Source: Engraulis encrasicolus
Lineage: Eukaryota > Chordata > Actinopteri > Clupeiformes > Engraulidae
Direction of reading: 5' to 3'
NCBI RefSeq assembly: GCF_034702125.1
Contig: NC_085868.1
Location: 24,215,776 to 24,279,775 of the forward strand
Length of the DNA: 64,000 bases
Shown: one piece after another, positions 1 to 23,834 of the stretch
Numbering within the stretch: position 1 is the stretch's first letter
Layout: the number at the start of each line of letters is the position of its first letter
Made by a program: the position numbers and the translations under genes
Notes under the pieces: model-generated
Seen by the model: the letters and a program-made list of their open reading frames with translations, nothing else
Told to the model about the DNA's origin: nothing
Database searches by the model: none

Positions 1-48
1 CTTGTCGTGTTTGCGGTGCTGGGTGTCTCCTTTCATCAGTATGGCCTT

Positions 49-50
<2 letters not shown>
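1..50 (-). repeat. Partial copy of retreg2 exon 6
   Basis: Bases 1-36 repeat exon 6 bases 217-252 with a single mismatch. Bases 37-50 resemble a further piece of the same exon (near 266-285) after an internal deletion. The copy lies downstream of exon 6 in gene orientation and is cut by the window edge. Confidence 0.85.
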
Positions 51-86
<36 letters not shown>

Positions 87-111
87 GTACTACTTACTAC
101 TACTTACTACA
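49..111. repeat. (ACT)n microsatellite
   Basis: Perfect ACT triplets followed by imperfect TACT/ACT units, in the retreg2 intron beyond exon 6. Confidence 0.9.
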
Positions 112-212
112 TAATTGCTAGTAGCTTACTTCTTCTTGCTACATAACCAGGGGCAGAGATGGCACATACTGTATACACGCAGCATTTGGGTGATTGCGAT
201 TGAGTGACTCAC

Positions 213-379
213 TGCGCTTGTCGTGTTTGCGGTGCTGGGTGTCTCCCTTCATGCTGTAGTCCAGTTTCATCAGGATGGGCTCCAGGCCCGTGTACATCCT
301 CTGGATCAACTCATGGTACACCACCAGTGGCCACAGCAACACACTCAACACTGAAACAAACAATTAGGTAGTTTAAATT

Positions 380-461
<82 letters not shown>

Positions 462-1387
462 TGTATGTGTGTGTGTGTAATTGACATCCTCACTCATGGA
501 GCACCACCAATGGCCGCCGCAGCACACTCAAACCTGGACCTCGCTTCTCAAAAGCATCATTGCTAACCAGTTAGCACCTTACTAGGTCGCCAATGGGAAA
601 TCGCATTGCAACCATAGTAAGTTGCTGACTTTGTTAGCCCTGAATAGGACACACGCTTATGCTCGATCAGTTATATTTCAATTGGTTTTCACCGAACCGC
701 ATCATAGCTTATTACTTTACTATTAACTGACTTTTGTGAGTCCTGAAATTCACTCTGGTCCAACAATTAGCTTCGCACCGACCCTCAAAAGAGAAAAATG
801 ACGATGCCCATCGCTCTGGACACTTTCGTTGCTTTTGGTGCAAGTTACACACCACAGTTAGTTGCTGTTTCCACATAGCAGGATATTTGTATATGTGGGT
901 TTTTTTTTCTCCTGTTTAGGTGGAAGCGGAACAGGTGGATAAAAATAAAAACTCCAATGTAACATGTGCGCTGTAGCCCCCTAAATGGGATATTTTTAAA
1001 GCCGGATTTTTGATATATGGATTTTAAAACTCTGGCTATGTGGAGACGTGGAAACAGCTTCTAAGAGTGTGCTTGTCAACCTTGCCCCGTTGTTGCTTGT
1101 CCATGCACACAGAGATACCGTCTGTGGGTATGATTGTGGTGGTGAGCAGCAGGCAGCAATGCCACTGATAAAGTGTAATCAATAGAGAGGAGAGGACTGA
1201 CCCAGATTGGAGGGGTAAAAAAAAGAGTGAAGAGGGCGTGAAACGCTAATCAGGTGCGTCTCAGCTGTGGTCACAGACGCACAGCGAGACCCGTATCAGC
1301 TGACAGTGATTAGATTAGATAGGCTAGTAACCGAACAAACTAGGAAATGGGTTAGGAAACATAGCCATAACCACAAAGTTCCAATGG

Positions 1388-1460
<73 letters not shown>

Positions 1461-4400
1461 CGAGAGAGCGAGAGAGACAGAGTGTGTGTGCGCTGTCTAT
1501 GACTTGCATTTCTTTTGGGTCGAAAGATAAGGATTGGTGTCAAGTTATAAAACGTTGTTATCTGGGGAAAAGAGAGTGAAGGTATGCTCCACTGGGTTAT
1601 CCATGTTGGCTTTATGGATTCTTGTCTTTGTGCAGGTCTGTGCATGTGTGTTTGTGGTGAAGGGAGTGTGTGTGGGGGGGGGTTATTTGATAATATGTGA
1701 AGTAGGATGCAATACACTACACTTACCGACAATGTAGGAAATCATGATTCCAGGAACGTAGTGTCCGACCAACGCCATCGCCACACACCCACAGCTCATC
1801 ATGCCACAGAACTAGCGGACAGAAACAGAAAAAATGCAAATATTAGTATCAAATTCTTGGTCAGATTTTTGAGTATTTTTTGTTTTAAATGTACAGTAGG
1901 ACTATGCAGAGTGGATGTTGGGGTACGTTTGGTGCCCTGAGCAATTCATAGGAACATTTTTCAAAAAGAAATTGGCACTATGGATGGAGTGCAAAGTCTG
2001 AGCTGTTTGTCGCTATCTAGTGCTTTGTGGGCCCCAGTCAGCAGCCTGCCTAGCCTGGTGACAAAATGTGCTTTTGTCTGTGACTATGCTATTGCTGGTT
2101 GTTCAATCTGTGCCTTCTAGCATCTGATCATTCTAAAGTCTACATTCCAACTAACATAGCCAGCAATACATCAACATAATACAAACAAGCACTGATCTTC
2201 ATACGCAGCCTACTCCAAATGTATATGAATGTTTATACATGCTTGTACACAGAAATATATGGATTTGTAGTGCTGAAAGTAGGCTCAGACGCACACCAAA
2301 TCAATTAGAAATTCAACTTCCCATCACATTGCACTCCTTGTAATGCACTAGAGTTTGTATTTCACTTCTATCTACTGAATCTCTCTACAGCACACAGTCA
2401 ACATCTGCCTGAGCCAGAGCCAAAGTCACATATGCAAATGTTCTTCACTTTGTCAATAAATGTTGTTCTGCTACGCCTGTTCTATTATACCTTTCCATAG
2501 TCAAGTTCCTCCTATGACTCAGAGTTCCAACACAACAAACATGGTGCATTTACAAGTGTAATTTGCCAACAAATGTGGTTCTAGTATGCCTCCTCTACGG
2601 TACCATGCCATGGTTTTGCCCTTTGACCTGGAGCATCTCAGCATGCCTGTGGTGACTGCACATTACACACTGCCAATACAGTAACTCTGGTTATGATGAG
2701 CCTCTTCTACGGTACCTTGCCGTGGGTCTGACATTTGAACTGGAGCATCTCAGCATGCCTGTGGTGACTGCACATTACACACTCCCAATACAGTAACTCT
2801 GGTTAGGATGAGCCTCTTCTACGGTACCTTGCCGTGGTTCTGGCGTTTGAACTGGAGCATCTCCTGGATGTAGAGGGAGCAGGTCAGGTAGCTCTCGGCC
2901 AGGTGATGGCTCAGCTCCGCCACGCTCAGCAGACGCGGCTGCACCGTCATGCTCTCCCTGACAACCACACAACGTATCAATTACACCACATTACAGGACA
3001 TGACATTGCATTGCATTAAATTACAGGACAACATTACATTGCATTAAATTACAGGACATCACATTGCATTAAACTACAGGACATGATATTGCATTAAATT
3101 ACAGGATAAAATTACATTGCATTAAATTACAGGACATTACATAGCATTACATTTACAGGACATCACATTGAATTCAATTACAGGACAATATATTGCATTA
3201 AATTACAGGACAATACATTGCATTCAATTACAGGGCAATACATTGCACCATCGTGGTCTCCCTGACAACCACAAAAGTGCGTTATAGAACTACATTTCAC
3301 ACTGCATTGCACTATTTTCTCTCTCTTCTTTCGATTCACTTTTCCAAGAACTGAGCTGCCACCAGAGGTGTATAAAGTAGAGGTACTCTTACTGATGTAA
3401 TTACAACACTATTACGTAACCTTACATAGTTTATACACCAGTTATTCCTCTGTAATGTATATACACTGTAAGACTATTCCACTATTTATTCCACAGTATG
3501 TAACATAGTAACGTATGAACACTGTAGGACTACTTCTACTTTTAATTCATACACCCATCATCTATGCTAAGTATCAACATGTCTGTCTATCATATGTTTT
3601 TTTTAAATCCAAAGTGACTCACAAAAAAACAAATCAACAACATGTAACCAGCAACATACAAAGTACAGGGACAATTGCACATGCATAATAACAAGGGTCA
3701 TACAGATGAGTTCCAGTCTCATTGCATCCAACAGACACATGGCGTCACGCAGAGGAGGACATGAATGTAGAAGTAGATCTAGTACTGTTACAATGTATTT
3801 ACCTCGTTTGGTACAGTGGAACAACTGCGGTAATAACTATGTAATATTATGGTCCATCCTTCAGTAACAATACCTCAACCTCTGTGTAGGGTACACCTTA
3901 TGTCATGACATACACAGTACTTGGGGGGCTGCCCAAAGCATGGCACAAATATTACATACATTAGTTTCAATTGGGCTCGTGCACACAAACACACTTTGTA
4001 TAGTGGTACTATAGTGGGTTTTATGTAGGCTAGTGGGATTTGTTGCCAAGTTTAATATTCCCCATTTACATAATTTACTCTAGATAAATACCTTTCCACA
4101 TTGGCAGCCTCAGGATTCCGGACTGTTCCAGCAAAAAGAGTAAAAAAGAGGTAGTGAGATTTATTTCCAGCATAGGCAAACAGTATAAAATCCACAATGA
4201 CAACTACTGGGACAGAAGTATTATCTTCTAAAGGGGCTTTGGTATTAACAAGATATGAAAGTTGATCTATGTGTTATACACATATACTGTAATACACAAG
4301 GCCTTCCCAGAAGTCAGTCGTTTTTCATTTAGGCTTATTAGGCACTGCATCAGGCTGTAATATTATATTTACTATTTTCAGAAAGTATTACACTTAACAA

Positions 4401-5434
4401 AAATGCAATGTCAAAAGATGGGCAACTTATTTCCAGAGTCAGACCAATTCAAGGAAATATTTTAAAACATACCGGTTATTTTTGGAAGCTTATCTTTCCA
4501 TCTTTCCAGCAATATGAGACCCAGGAGAGAAACACTCAAAAGAAACAGAGGACGCAAAGAGGTGGAGGACAGGAGCCTAATAAGACAAGACACAGATGCA
4601 GACAAACCTAATCAATTACAAAACCATGTGAATCTCAAATTCTAGCCAGTTCCCCCAAGTTCTCTGCCAAAGATATTTTCACTGACCCAGTTAAAGGCTT
4701 GCACAAGTTTTGTCACATGTGTGACAAACTGAAAAGTAGCAAAGAAGTGCCATGTCATAAGCATTTGACAGCTGTCAAAGAGGCCATCCAAACTCATTAC
4801 AGGTGAACTCATGAGCTTAGACATAGGCCTACTAGGCTGAAATGTTTGCACAGTAGCTCTGGCGATAGTTGAAATGAAGACGCAGTCTTTTGAAAATGGC
4901 AAACACAGACAGTGAACTGTTGAGAGAGAGAGAACTTCGACCCGGCTTGCCAAAACCCTCGCAAGCAGGCCAGCACACTAAACAGATGAGCTCACACTGG
5001 GAGGCAGCTAGCTCGCTGGCAAGCTAACAATAATTAGCCTCTCGCTGTCTATATCATGAGGATTATCTCACTCTCGCTCACTGTCACCGATCAAAGGACA
5101 CATTTAATCCAAGTTTTACGACACGAATGCAAATGTCACTTTTTAAAAAGATATGTAATCGCCATCTGACGCCGTCTTCTTACCAGAACAGCGTATTAAG
5201 TGACAGAGCAGCAATGATGCTGTACAAGGGCCTCTCCCAGACCAGCAGCCTCTGCACCCACAGCACCGCGGGCTCGTACTGCGACAGCCAACCTTGGAGT
5301 CGCTCTCGAAGTCGCACTAGCTCCGGGTTTGCGTCTCCACAGGCTTGCTCCGATCCCCCGGCTGGGAATAGGGCCTCCAGGCCAACCGAAGAGGAGGAAA
5401 CAGAGGGGCGTCTGGCCTCCTCCCCGCTCGCCAT
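213..5434 (-). CDS. retreg2: Reticulophagy regulator 2 (RETREG2/FAM134A), exons 1-6, 3'-partial
   Basis: ER membrane protein of the FAM134 family; its reticulon-homology domain (two hairpin membrane segments) curves ER tubules, and its C-terminal LC3-interacting region, which would lie outside the window, recruits autophagosomes. Coding exons: 5184-5434 (ATG at 5434), 4473-4576, 4092-4122, 2828-2957, 1727-1811, 213-350, all GT/AG with matching phases, giving about 246 residues of a family protein of roughly 540. Diagnostic stretches are [15 protein letters not shown] in exon 1, [15 protein letters not shown] in exon 4, [14 protein letters not shown] in exon 5 and [21 protein letters not shown] in exon 6. 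The [13 protein letters not shown] and KHDKR strings favour RETREG2 over RETREG1 and RETREG3. The exon 6 donor (GTGAGT, at 212) is inferred. Exon 4 and exon 6 have partial duplicate copies beside them (see findings). Confidence 0.95.
381..478. repeat. (GT)n microsatellite
   Basis: About 98 bases of nearly pure GT dinucleotides in retreg2 intron 5. Long His-Thr or Val-Cys reading frames here are repeat artefacts. Confidence 0.95.
1388..1458. repeat. (GT)n microsatellite
   Basis: About 70 bases of GT dinucleotides in retreg2 intron 5, followed by a short GA-rich stretch. Confidence 0.95.
2588..2862 (-). repeat. 112-bp tandem repeat containing the retreg2 exon 4 donor end
   Basis: The GGTACC word that holds the exon 4 donor recurs at 2599, 2711 and 2823, an exact 112-bp period. 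Each unit carries the last roughly 35 bases of exon 4, the donor and intron sequence. Only the 2823 unit is joined to the complete exon; the other two are intronic copies. Confidence 0.9.
2985..3246. repeat. Minisatellite, unit about 30 bp
   Basis: About nine degenerate copies built around ATTACAGGACA and CATTGCATTAAA lie in retreg2 intron 3. The array is bounded at 3245-3275 by a second copy of the exon 4 acceptor edge (2940-2970). Confidence 0.85.
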
Positions 5435-5549
5435 CTTTTCCCCACTTTGTTATGTTGTTGTGCAGATCACGGGGTATGGCAAGGTGGATCCGTCAAAGGC
5501 CGTCATGGATTAAAAAAAATAGCAAGAGACGATATTACAGGCTCACCAA

Positions 5550-5559
5550 GTCACGTGTC
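5550..5559 (-). promoter_or_regulatory. CLEAR-like E-box upstream of retreg2
   Basis: GTCACGTGTC matches the TFEB/TFE3 CLEAR consensus GTCACGTGAC at nine of ten bases and lies about 118 bases upstream of the retreg2 ATG. Function is inferred from the motif and position only. Confidence 0.45.
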
Positions 5560-5707
5560 TCTTGTTTACTGGTACAAGTCATGTTGTGGCTGGAATTTTA
5601 GTGACCTCTACTGGACAAAATCGGAACATTCAGCATTCCTTACACATTGATTTTTACAGAATAGGCTTAGAAAACACGAATGACACAAGAAGTCCTTTAC
5701 AAAAATA

Positions 5708-5713
5708 TTTATT
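5708..5713 (-). terminator. Polyadenylation signal AATAAA of the unrecognised candidate
   Basis: Canonical AATAAA on the minus strand, 175 bases past the candidate stop codon and about 270 bases upstream of the retreg2 ATG. Confidence 0.55.
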
Positions 5714-5887
5714 ATAAAAACGCAACATTGTAGTAACACATTAATTACAAAGGGTAATCATGAAACCAAACTCATAAACTGTACAGCCAGACATAAGACA
5801 AACAGATATGTGAAAAAATGTAATCAGAAAATGATTTTACAAATCCCCTGACCCATGTCTTTTGTTTTGAGTCTTGACAGTTTGTTA

Positions 5888-6667
5888 GTGAGTCTCCCTT
5901 ATTAAGATAATGCAGACCAATAAAACACATAGACATGCTTTGAGTGTTGCCATCCATCTCTTGGAGTTGTTAAAGCGCTTCATATCTTGTTCCTTATTGA
6001 CCCGGATGAAAAGACGTGGAGTTATTGTCTTACTTGCTGGCAACCTCTGAAAAAAAAGACACAGAGCACCAATGAATTGACAAATGTCACAAGGTGAATA
6101 AGACAAATGATTTCTCTTAAAACCTAGGTTAATTGCTGGCACGAGGATGAATGCATTATTATACTGCCATAAAAAATAGTATGGACAGGAACATGGGAGG
6201 TATTGTTAGAAAGATTTCACTGCCTTTATTCAGCAATACCTTTAGTGGAAAGTCCCCACTGTGGACTATGTGTAATCAAGAAAAAAACGGTTGGATGACA
6301 GTTGAGAAAAACAACATGGCCAACTGAAGTGCCTTGTTTACTGTTCCTCCTGCAGGGGGAAAATGACTGTGGTGGTCTTGGCAGACCAAGACAGTGACTG
6401 AGGCTCATAATAAATTTTATTCGGTTGTGTTTGCAAGAGAGGAGCTGACTGTTTGCTTGCTAGCGTATCCAACATCAGAAGCAGTGAAGAGATGCTTTTA
6501 TCCCTTGACCTGAAACCAGGGCCACTGACAGCCTTGATCAAGCCCAGGACAAAATAATCTGAAAGGCACCCGCTGTCAATGCATGTAATGGACTCCCATT
6601 CTCGTTCTGGGCTCTGGGCCTGGGACACTTTTCGGGGGGCCTGCCTGGAACAACTAGTTGGGGACAT
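5888..6667 (-). CDS. Unrecognised candidate gene, small protein with a C-terminal membrane anchor
   Basis: I do not recognise this gene. A terminal exon, after the pyrimidine-rich acceptor TTTTTTTTCAG (6047-6058), encodes about 52 residues with a lysine/arginine-rich stretch (MKRFNNSKRW) then a hydrophobic segment (LKACLCVLLVCIILI) and ends RETH-stop at 5888. An AATAAA lies 175 bases downstream at 5708-5713. Upstream an open frame runs from an ATG at 6667 to a GTAAAC donor near 6340. Joining that donor to the second AG of CAGAG (exon from 6044) keeps the frame and gives about 160 residues. The first exon's start and reality are less certain than the last exon. It sits head-to-tail between prkag3 and retreg2. 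It could be the last part of a longer gene or a fish-specific tail-anchored protein. Confidence 0.5.
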
Positions 6668-7727
6668 ACAATGGATTCAATGCAAGTGAAAACCTGGGAA
6701 GGGCAAGGAATAATAGGTCGATATCGTGTACTGTGTGCAGTGGAGCTGTGCACAACAGTGTAGTCTACAATGTATTGCAGTCAGTGAGCTTGAGTAGACA
6801 AAAGATTGTTCACATTAAAAAGCAGATCTGCAAAGACAGAGACAGAGGAGAAGGAGTGTGGCTGGCAGCTGGCTTGTGACATAACACAACTGTTATAACA
6901 GTAGCAGGCAAAACTCCATGAAATAAACTTGATGGGTCGTTTATTTCCTGTGTTAAATATCATTGGTGCAAAAATGAAATAGTTACCGTCTTTCCTTTAA
7001 CAATTGTGCCATTTACAGTCAATTTATTTCACCCAATTAAATGAAATTGCAGAGTAATCCTTTTCGATGGAGATGTGCCTGCCCTGCACTGTGTGCCACA
7101 GCAGAGTAAAGAGTGTAAACCTTTTTCACAATAACCAAGAAGATCCAGGTAAGCAACTAGGCTACTCATTCAGGCAGGGAACAGTGGCATGCAAAAGGCC
7201 CATAGGAAGCAGAGGGTGCTAGAGCTGTGTTTCCCCAACCTTTTTGTGTCTTGCGTAATCCCTAAGCATTTTTGGGTTACCCTTTACTTGACGTCGGCAT
7301 CATACGCATGATATGAGAGTGTCTCAAAACAGTGTCATACCACAGTCATAAACATTATGTCAATGAAAAGTTATGGTCATGAAAAGTTGACATTGTTAGG
7401 GCTGACTATTCCATAACCGATTGTCACTTAATGAGAACAGTCGTAAAATGTTTATGACATTGACATCATTTTTATGACACGTTCATGACGTTAAGACACT
7501 ATTATGACACAGTCATGTCACACCTATGACGCTGGCGTCAAGTGTTCATAACTTCCCCACCCCTGCCCTAGTGGTACACACACACCAGGTTGGAAAACAC
7601 ACAGTTTAGAGGGTGGGGTGAAGGAGGGAAGGCAGGAAGGAGGGAAAGCCTACTGTACCTGGGAGAGGGGAGGAGGGGCGGTTAGGTGGAGGTTTTCGGG
7701 ACGAACATTTCCACAGGGTGGGGGGTG
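6668..7727. other. Gap between prkag3 stop and the unrecognised candidate
   Basis: This probably includes the prkag3 3' UTR. It holds a dispersed repeat at about 7270-7545 whose ends are related inverted words (TTTACTTGACG and GGCGTCAAGTG), rich in ATGAC words, and a purine-rich stretch at 7610-7685. I see no convincing exon. Confidence 0.6.
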
Positions 7728-20357
<12,630 letters not shown>

Positions 20358-21699
20358 CTTTAGATGCTTCCTGCCCAAGACAAAAAAATAGAAACGTCAG
20401 CCAGTTTTAGCCTGCCATTTATGTTGTCCATTACAAACTGCATCATCAGTACCAGAACACTGTTTGATAACAAACTGGTCAAGAACAAGGTTGCTTTCGG
20501 GCAAGAGAAGGGACGGTGCGTTTTTGATGCACCCCTGTGCGCTACTACTCCATGCATCAAAACCTTCACGTCCGATTTGACGACGAATTATATGCCCATT
20601 TCTTTTTCTTACCTGTTTCACAGTTTCCATGCTGGGATCGTCTCCCGTGGAAACGACGTGACCCTTTCGGCGCAGCAGAGCGGTTTCTGGATCGCACAGG
20701 GTAGCAGGTCTAAATTGGGAAGCGGGACGCTCTGACTGGAATGCCGCAACGAGTCGGACGTGAGAACTAGCCTACAGTACGGCGTGCGTAGAAACCAACT
20801 GACTTGGTGCCACAGACACAGGGCGTCTCGAGTTTAAAAGACAGGTGGAATTTTAAGGTTCTAGTGAACAGCAATGTCGAAAACAGCCGTAAAGTTGTCC
20901 TTCCGCTTCGGCATGGCAAAGCGCTCGGGTGTTGGAACGCAAGCGCGCCTACAGGTTGATCTATATTTGGCTACCGTGCACTGAGGAATATGCGGTTTAA
21001 GATAGCCTAGTAGTCCACTCCCTTCACTATGGCAAACATCAGAAAGCGTTGTTTGCACATATTGCCTTCATGTTAAGCAATATGAGACTGAAACAAGATT
21101 TTGTTTTTGAAGTGTCGATGCAAATGAGTGACAGTGAAACATTTCCAAAACATACCCCACATACACAGATCACTAGGGTACTCGTAGTTTTATTTTCATA
21201 ACCTGCCAATGATGCATATAATAATAATAATAATAATAATAATACAAATATAACATGTCAAAATTATATTAAATGAATATTAAATATTAAATATTTACCA
21301 AAATTAGCGTAGCCTACCACGCTTTAATAAGGTTAAAAAATAGCTTTCTTGTTTATACCCAAATATAAATATTTAGTGTACAGTAGTTTAGTTTGGTGAA
21401 TACAATGTGTGCATAATAGAGTGCAGAGGGTTTCTTATAGCTTAGATACTTTCGTTGACCCAGCTCTGTTGCCATTTCATTGGCAGGTGGTGCATTGGAG
21501 TGCAAGTGTTTGGTCATAACCACACCCCCCACCACTTGACACACATTTCCTCTTCATTTCCCAATCCAGTTCTGCCCTTTAGGCTATTTATTCACTTCCC
21601 CTCCATCCTTCCTCAGTCCTTCTCCATCATTTCACCTCCCGTTGCACCATTGTTGTTCATTCACATTTTTAATCCACTTCCTCCTTCACTTTGCTAGTG
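20358..21699. other. Gap between prkag3 and cflar
   Basis: This contains the prkag3 5' UTR and promoter side (nearest to 20358), an (AAT)n tract at 21218-21242 and, at its high end, the cflar 3' UTR with AATAAA at 21587-21592. Short open frames on both strands lack splice context or recognisable protein sequence. Confidence 0.6.
21587..21592 (-). terminator. Polyadenylation signal AATAAA of cflar
   Basis: Minus-strand AATAAA 108 bases past the cflar stop codon. Assigned by position only. Confidence 0.5.
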
Positions 21700-22986
21700 T
21701 CACAGATAAAGAGTCCTCCTTAACGTGTGGCTTAGGCTAATGTGGTAGCTCTCGTGGGGTCTCGTTGTCTGGCTGTGGTCGAGCACCAGTCTGTTGACCT
21801 CGGTAAGAGCATCGAGCAGTGGCACTCTCCTGTCAGGCAGCACAAACACAACACAAGGCAAAGCAAAGCAAAGCAAGGGGATTAACACCAAGAGCTCATT
21901 ACTTCATCACCAGAGCACCTGTTGACATGATGAGGGGCCTGACCTTCAAGACCACTACTCCCTATTGCCTCATAATATAACCAGTGACGAATGGAATGGA
22001 CAGGATGCATCGACTAGGAGTTAATGGGAGAATTAGAATGACTTGCAGTAACCCCTTAATGCACGCCGTACCTCCAGTGGCACGGTGTAATAACATTGAA
22101 AAGTTAGGTAGGCCTACCATAGTACTGCAATACTATCACATTACACAGGGCCTTTAGTAATGCAAGTGGACAGGATGACGACAAGGAGTTAATGGGAGAA
22201 TTAGAATGACCTGCATTAACTCTTGGCAGTCATTTGTAAGCAGTTAAGGGTGTCAGGTTTGTAGCCCAATGTTTCTCGATTCAATTCCCGACCTGCCAGG
22301 TTGCTGTGGTGGGGTACCCTGAGCAAAGTTATTGGTATGGTGTTTTGTAATGGGCACAGCCTGCTGGCAACATACAACATGTTGACATATATGGAGGGGG
22401 TGTGTTTGGGCCTGGGTCTTCCTCAGAGTTAAGGGATCCCTCATATTGTCCCATGTTAAGTCTGGTCAGCCATGACCCCAAGGTCACCGATGTAGAGACC
22501 CTTACCTGCCGCGGCATCTCAGCAGCGTGGAGCTTAGAGCCTCCCAGTACACAGACTGGTGCCCCCTCCTCTCCAGCAGCCCCGCATCAGACACACACAC
22601 GCAGCTCAACGCGTCTGCGCTGACGGGGATCGTTGGAACGGCATCTGTCTGCCAGCAGGCACCTGAGGAGGAGGACGATGGCCCACCACCGTCCGTCTCC
22701 AGATGGCCGTATGTCTGCGAGGAGCACCACAGGGATGGGCCCTGGGTCTGCTGCTGCTGAACCTTGTGGAGTAGAGAACAGTAACTTTTATTAAGCCCGA
22801 AGGAAAGTAAGGTGTCAAGCAGCATACATAAAAATACAATAGAGATCAAAGTTCATGGTAGCCCTTGTGCACAAGCCTTCAGTAATACAGGTGCAGGTGT
22901 GAGGCAGGAAGACTTAAACAAAGATGAAACTGAAGGAAAACACTGCACACTGTTTATTGTTCTGTTTTCTTTTATATTTCTATTTA

Positions 22987-23057
<71 letters not shown>

Positions 23058-23799
23058 GGGCTTTAATGCCTTTAATGGACAGGACAGTGTGAGATGGTGA
23101 CAGGCAGTGAGTGGGAGAGCGAGATGGGGGGCGATCAGGAAATGGCTTTTGGGTGGAACCGAAACCCAGGTCCCCGGCGCAGCAGTGCAGTGCCCTACTG
23201 TTTGAGCCACGGCCGGGCCTCTTTTATATTTCTTCAAGCAAACTTAAGAGTAGAAATACAATTTAGACCATAAGCAAAAAGTAATCAGTAAACAGTAATC
23301 AATGTGTGCCGTTTTCTGAACTTTCATCCTTGAACATAATAAAAAGGAGACAATCCGCACACTTCAGGTCTATTTTTGTGCAAAGAAGCTTTACTTGACT
23401 TGCAAGCTTTCAGTCCTTAGACCTTCATTCTTGAACATAATAAAATATATAATACAGATTTGCTTACTGCACATTCAGACCGTACGTACATTGTAAATCT
23501 GGATGAAGAATAGCTTAGGTCTGCCCCTCAGCGCCGGGCAGCTGAGGGAGTCGAATAACTGCCTGACGGCATCCAGGCTCAGCCCTGGGCCGTGGGACTC
23601 GGTAGCCAGGATGTAGCCATCTGAGCCGCGACTAAGGAGACAGCAGATGAATGCTAACGAGCCGTGGAGGTCTCTGCTTTGGGACGCTTCCACCAGGACT
23701 CTGCGGGCGTCCTCCAGACACAATAGTGTATGCAGTGTGACCCTGAAGCCCAGCCTCTCAAAGGTTTCCTTCAGCAAGTCTGTGTGTGGGAGAGACAGC

Positions 23800-23834
<35 letters not shown>

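Noticed and set aside
381..478. Long Cys-Val or His-Thr open frames on both strands
   Set aside because: They are translations of GT/CA microsatellites; the same applies at 1388, 13521, 17783, 33088, 33351, 33767, 57715 and 63700.
2985..3246. Regularly spaced repeats resembling a CRISPR array
   Set aside because: Units are degenerate, contiguous and without unique spacers; this is a vertebrate minisatellite.
20364..20735. 123-residue plus-strand frame antisense to the prkag3 5' end
   Set aside because: No family resemblance; it overlaps the likely 5' UTR and promoter of prkag3.
23490..23779. Caspase-8 as the identity of the caspase-like gene
   Set aside because: Arg replaces the catalytic His (LLSRGSDG) and FFIQIYN lacks the catalytic Cys; the domain order and lengths fit c-FLIP.
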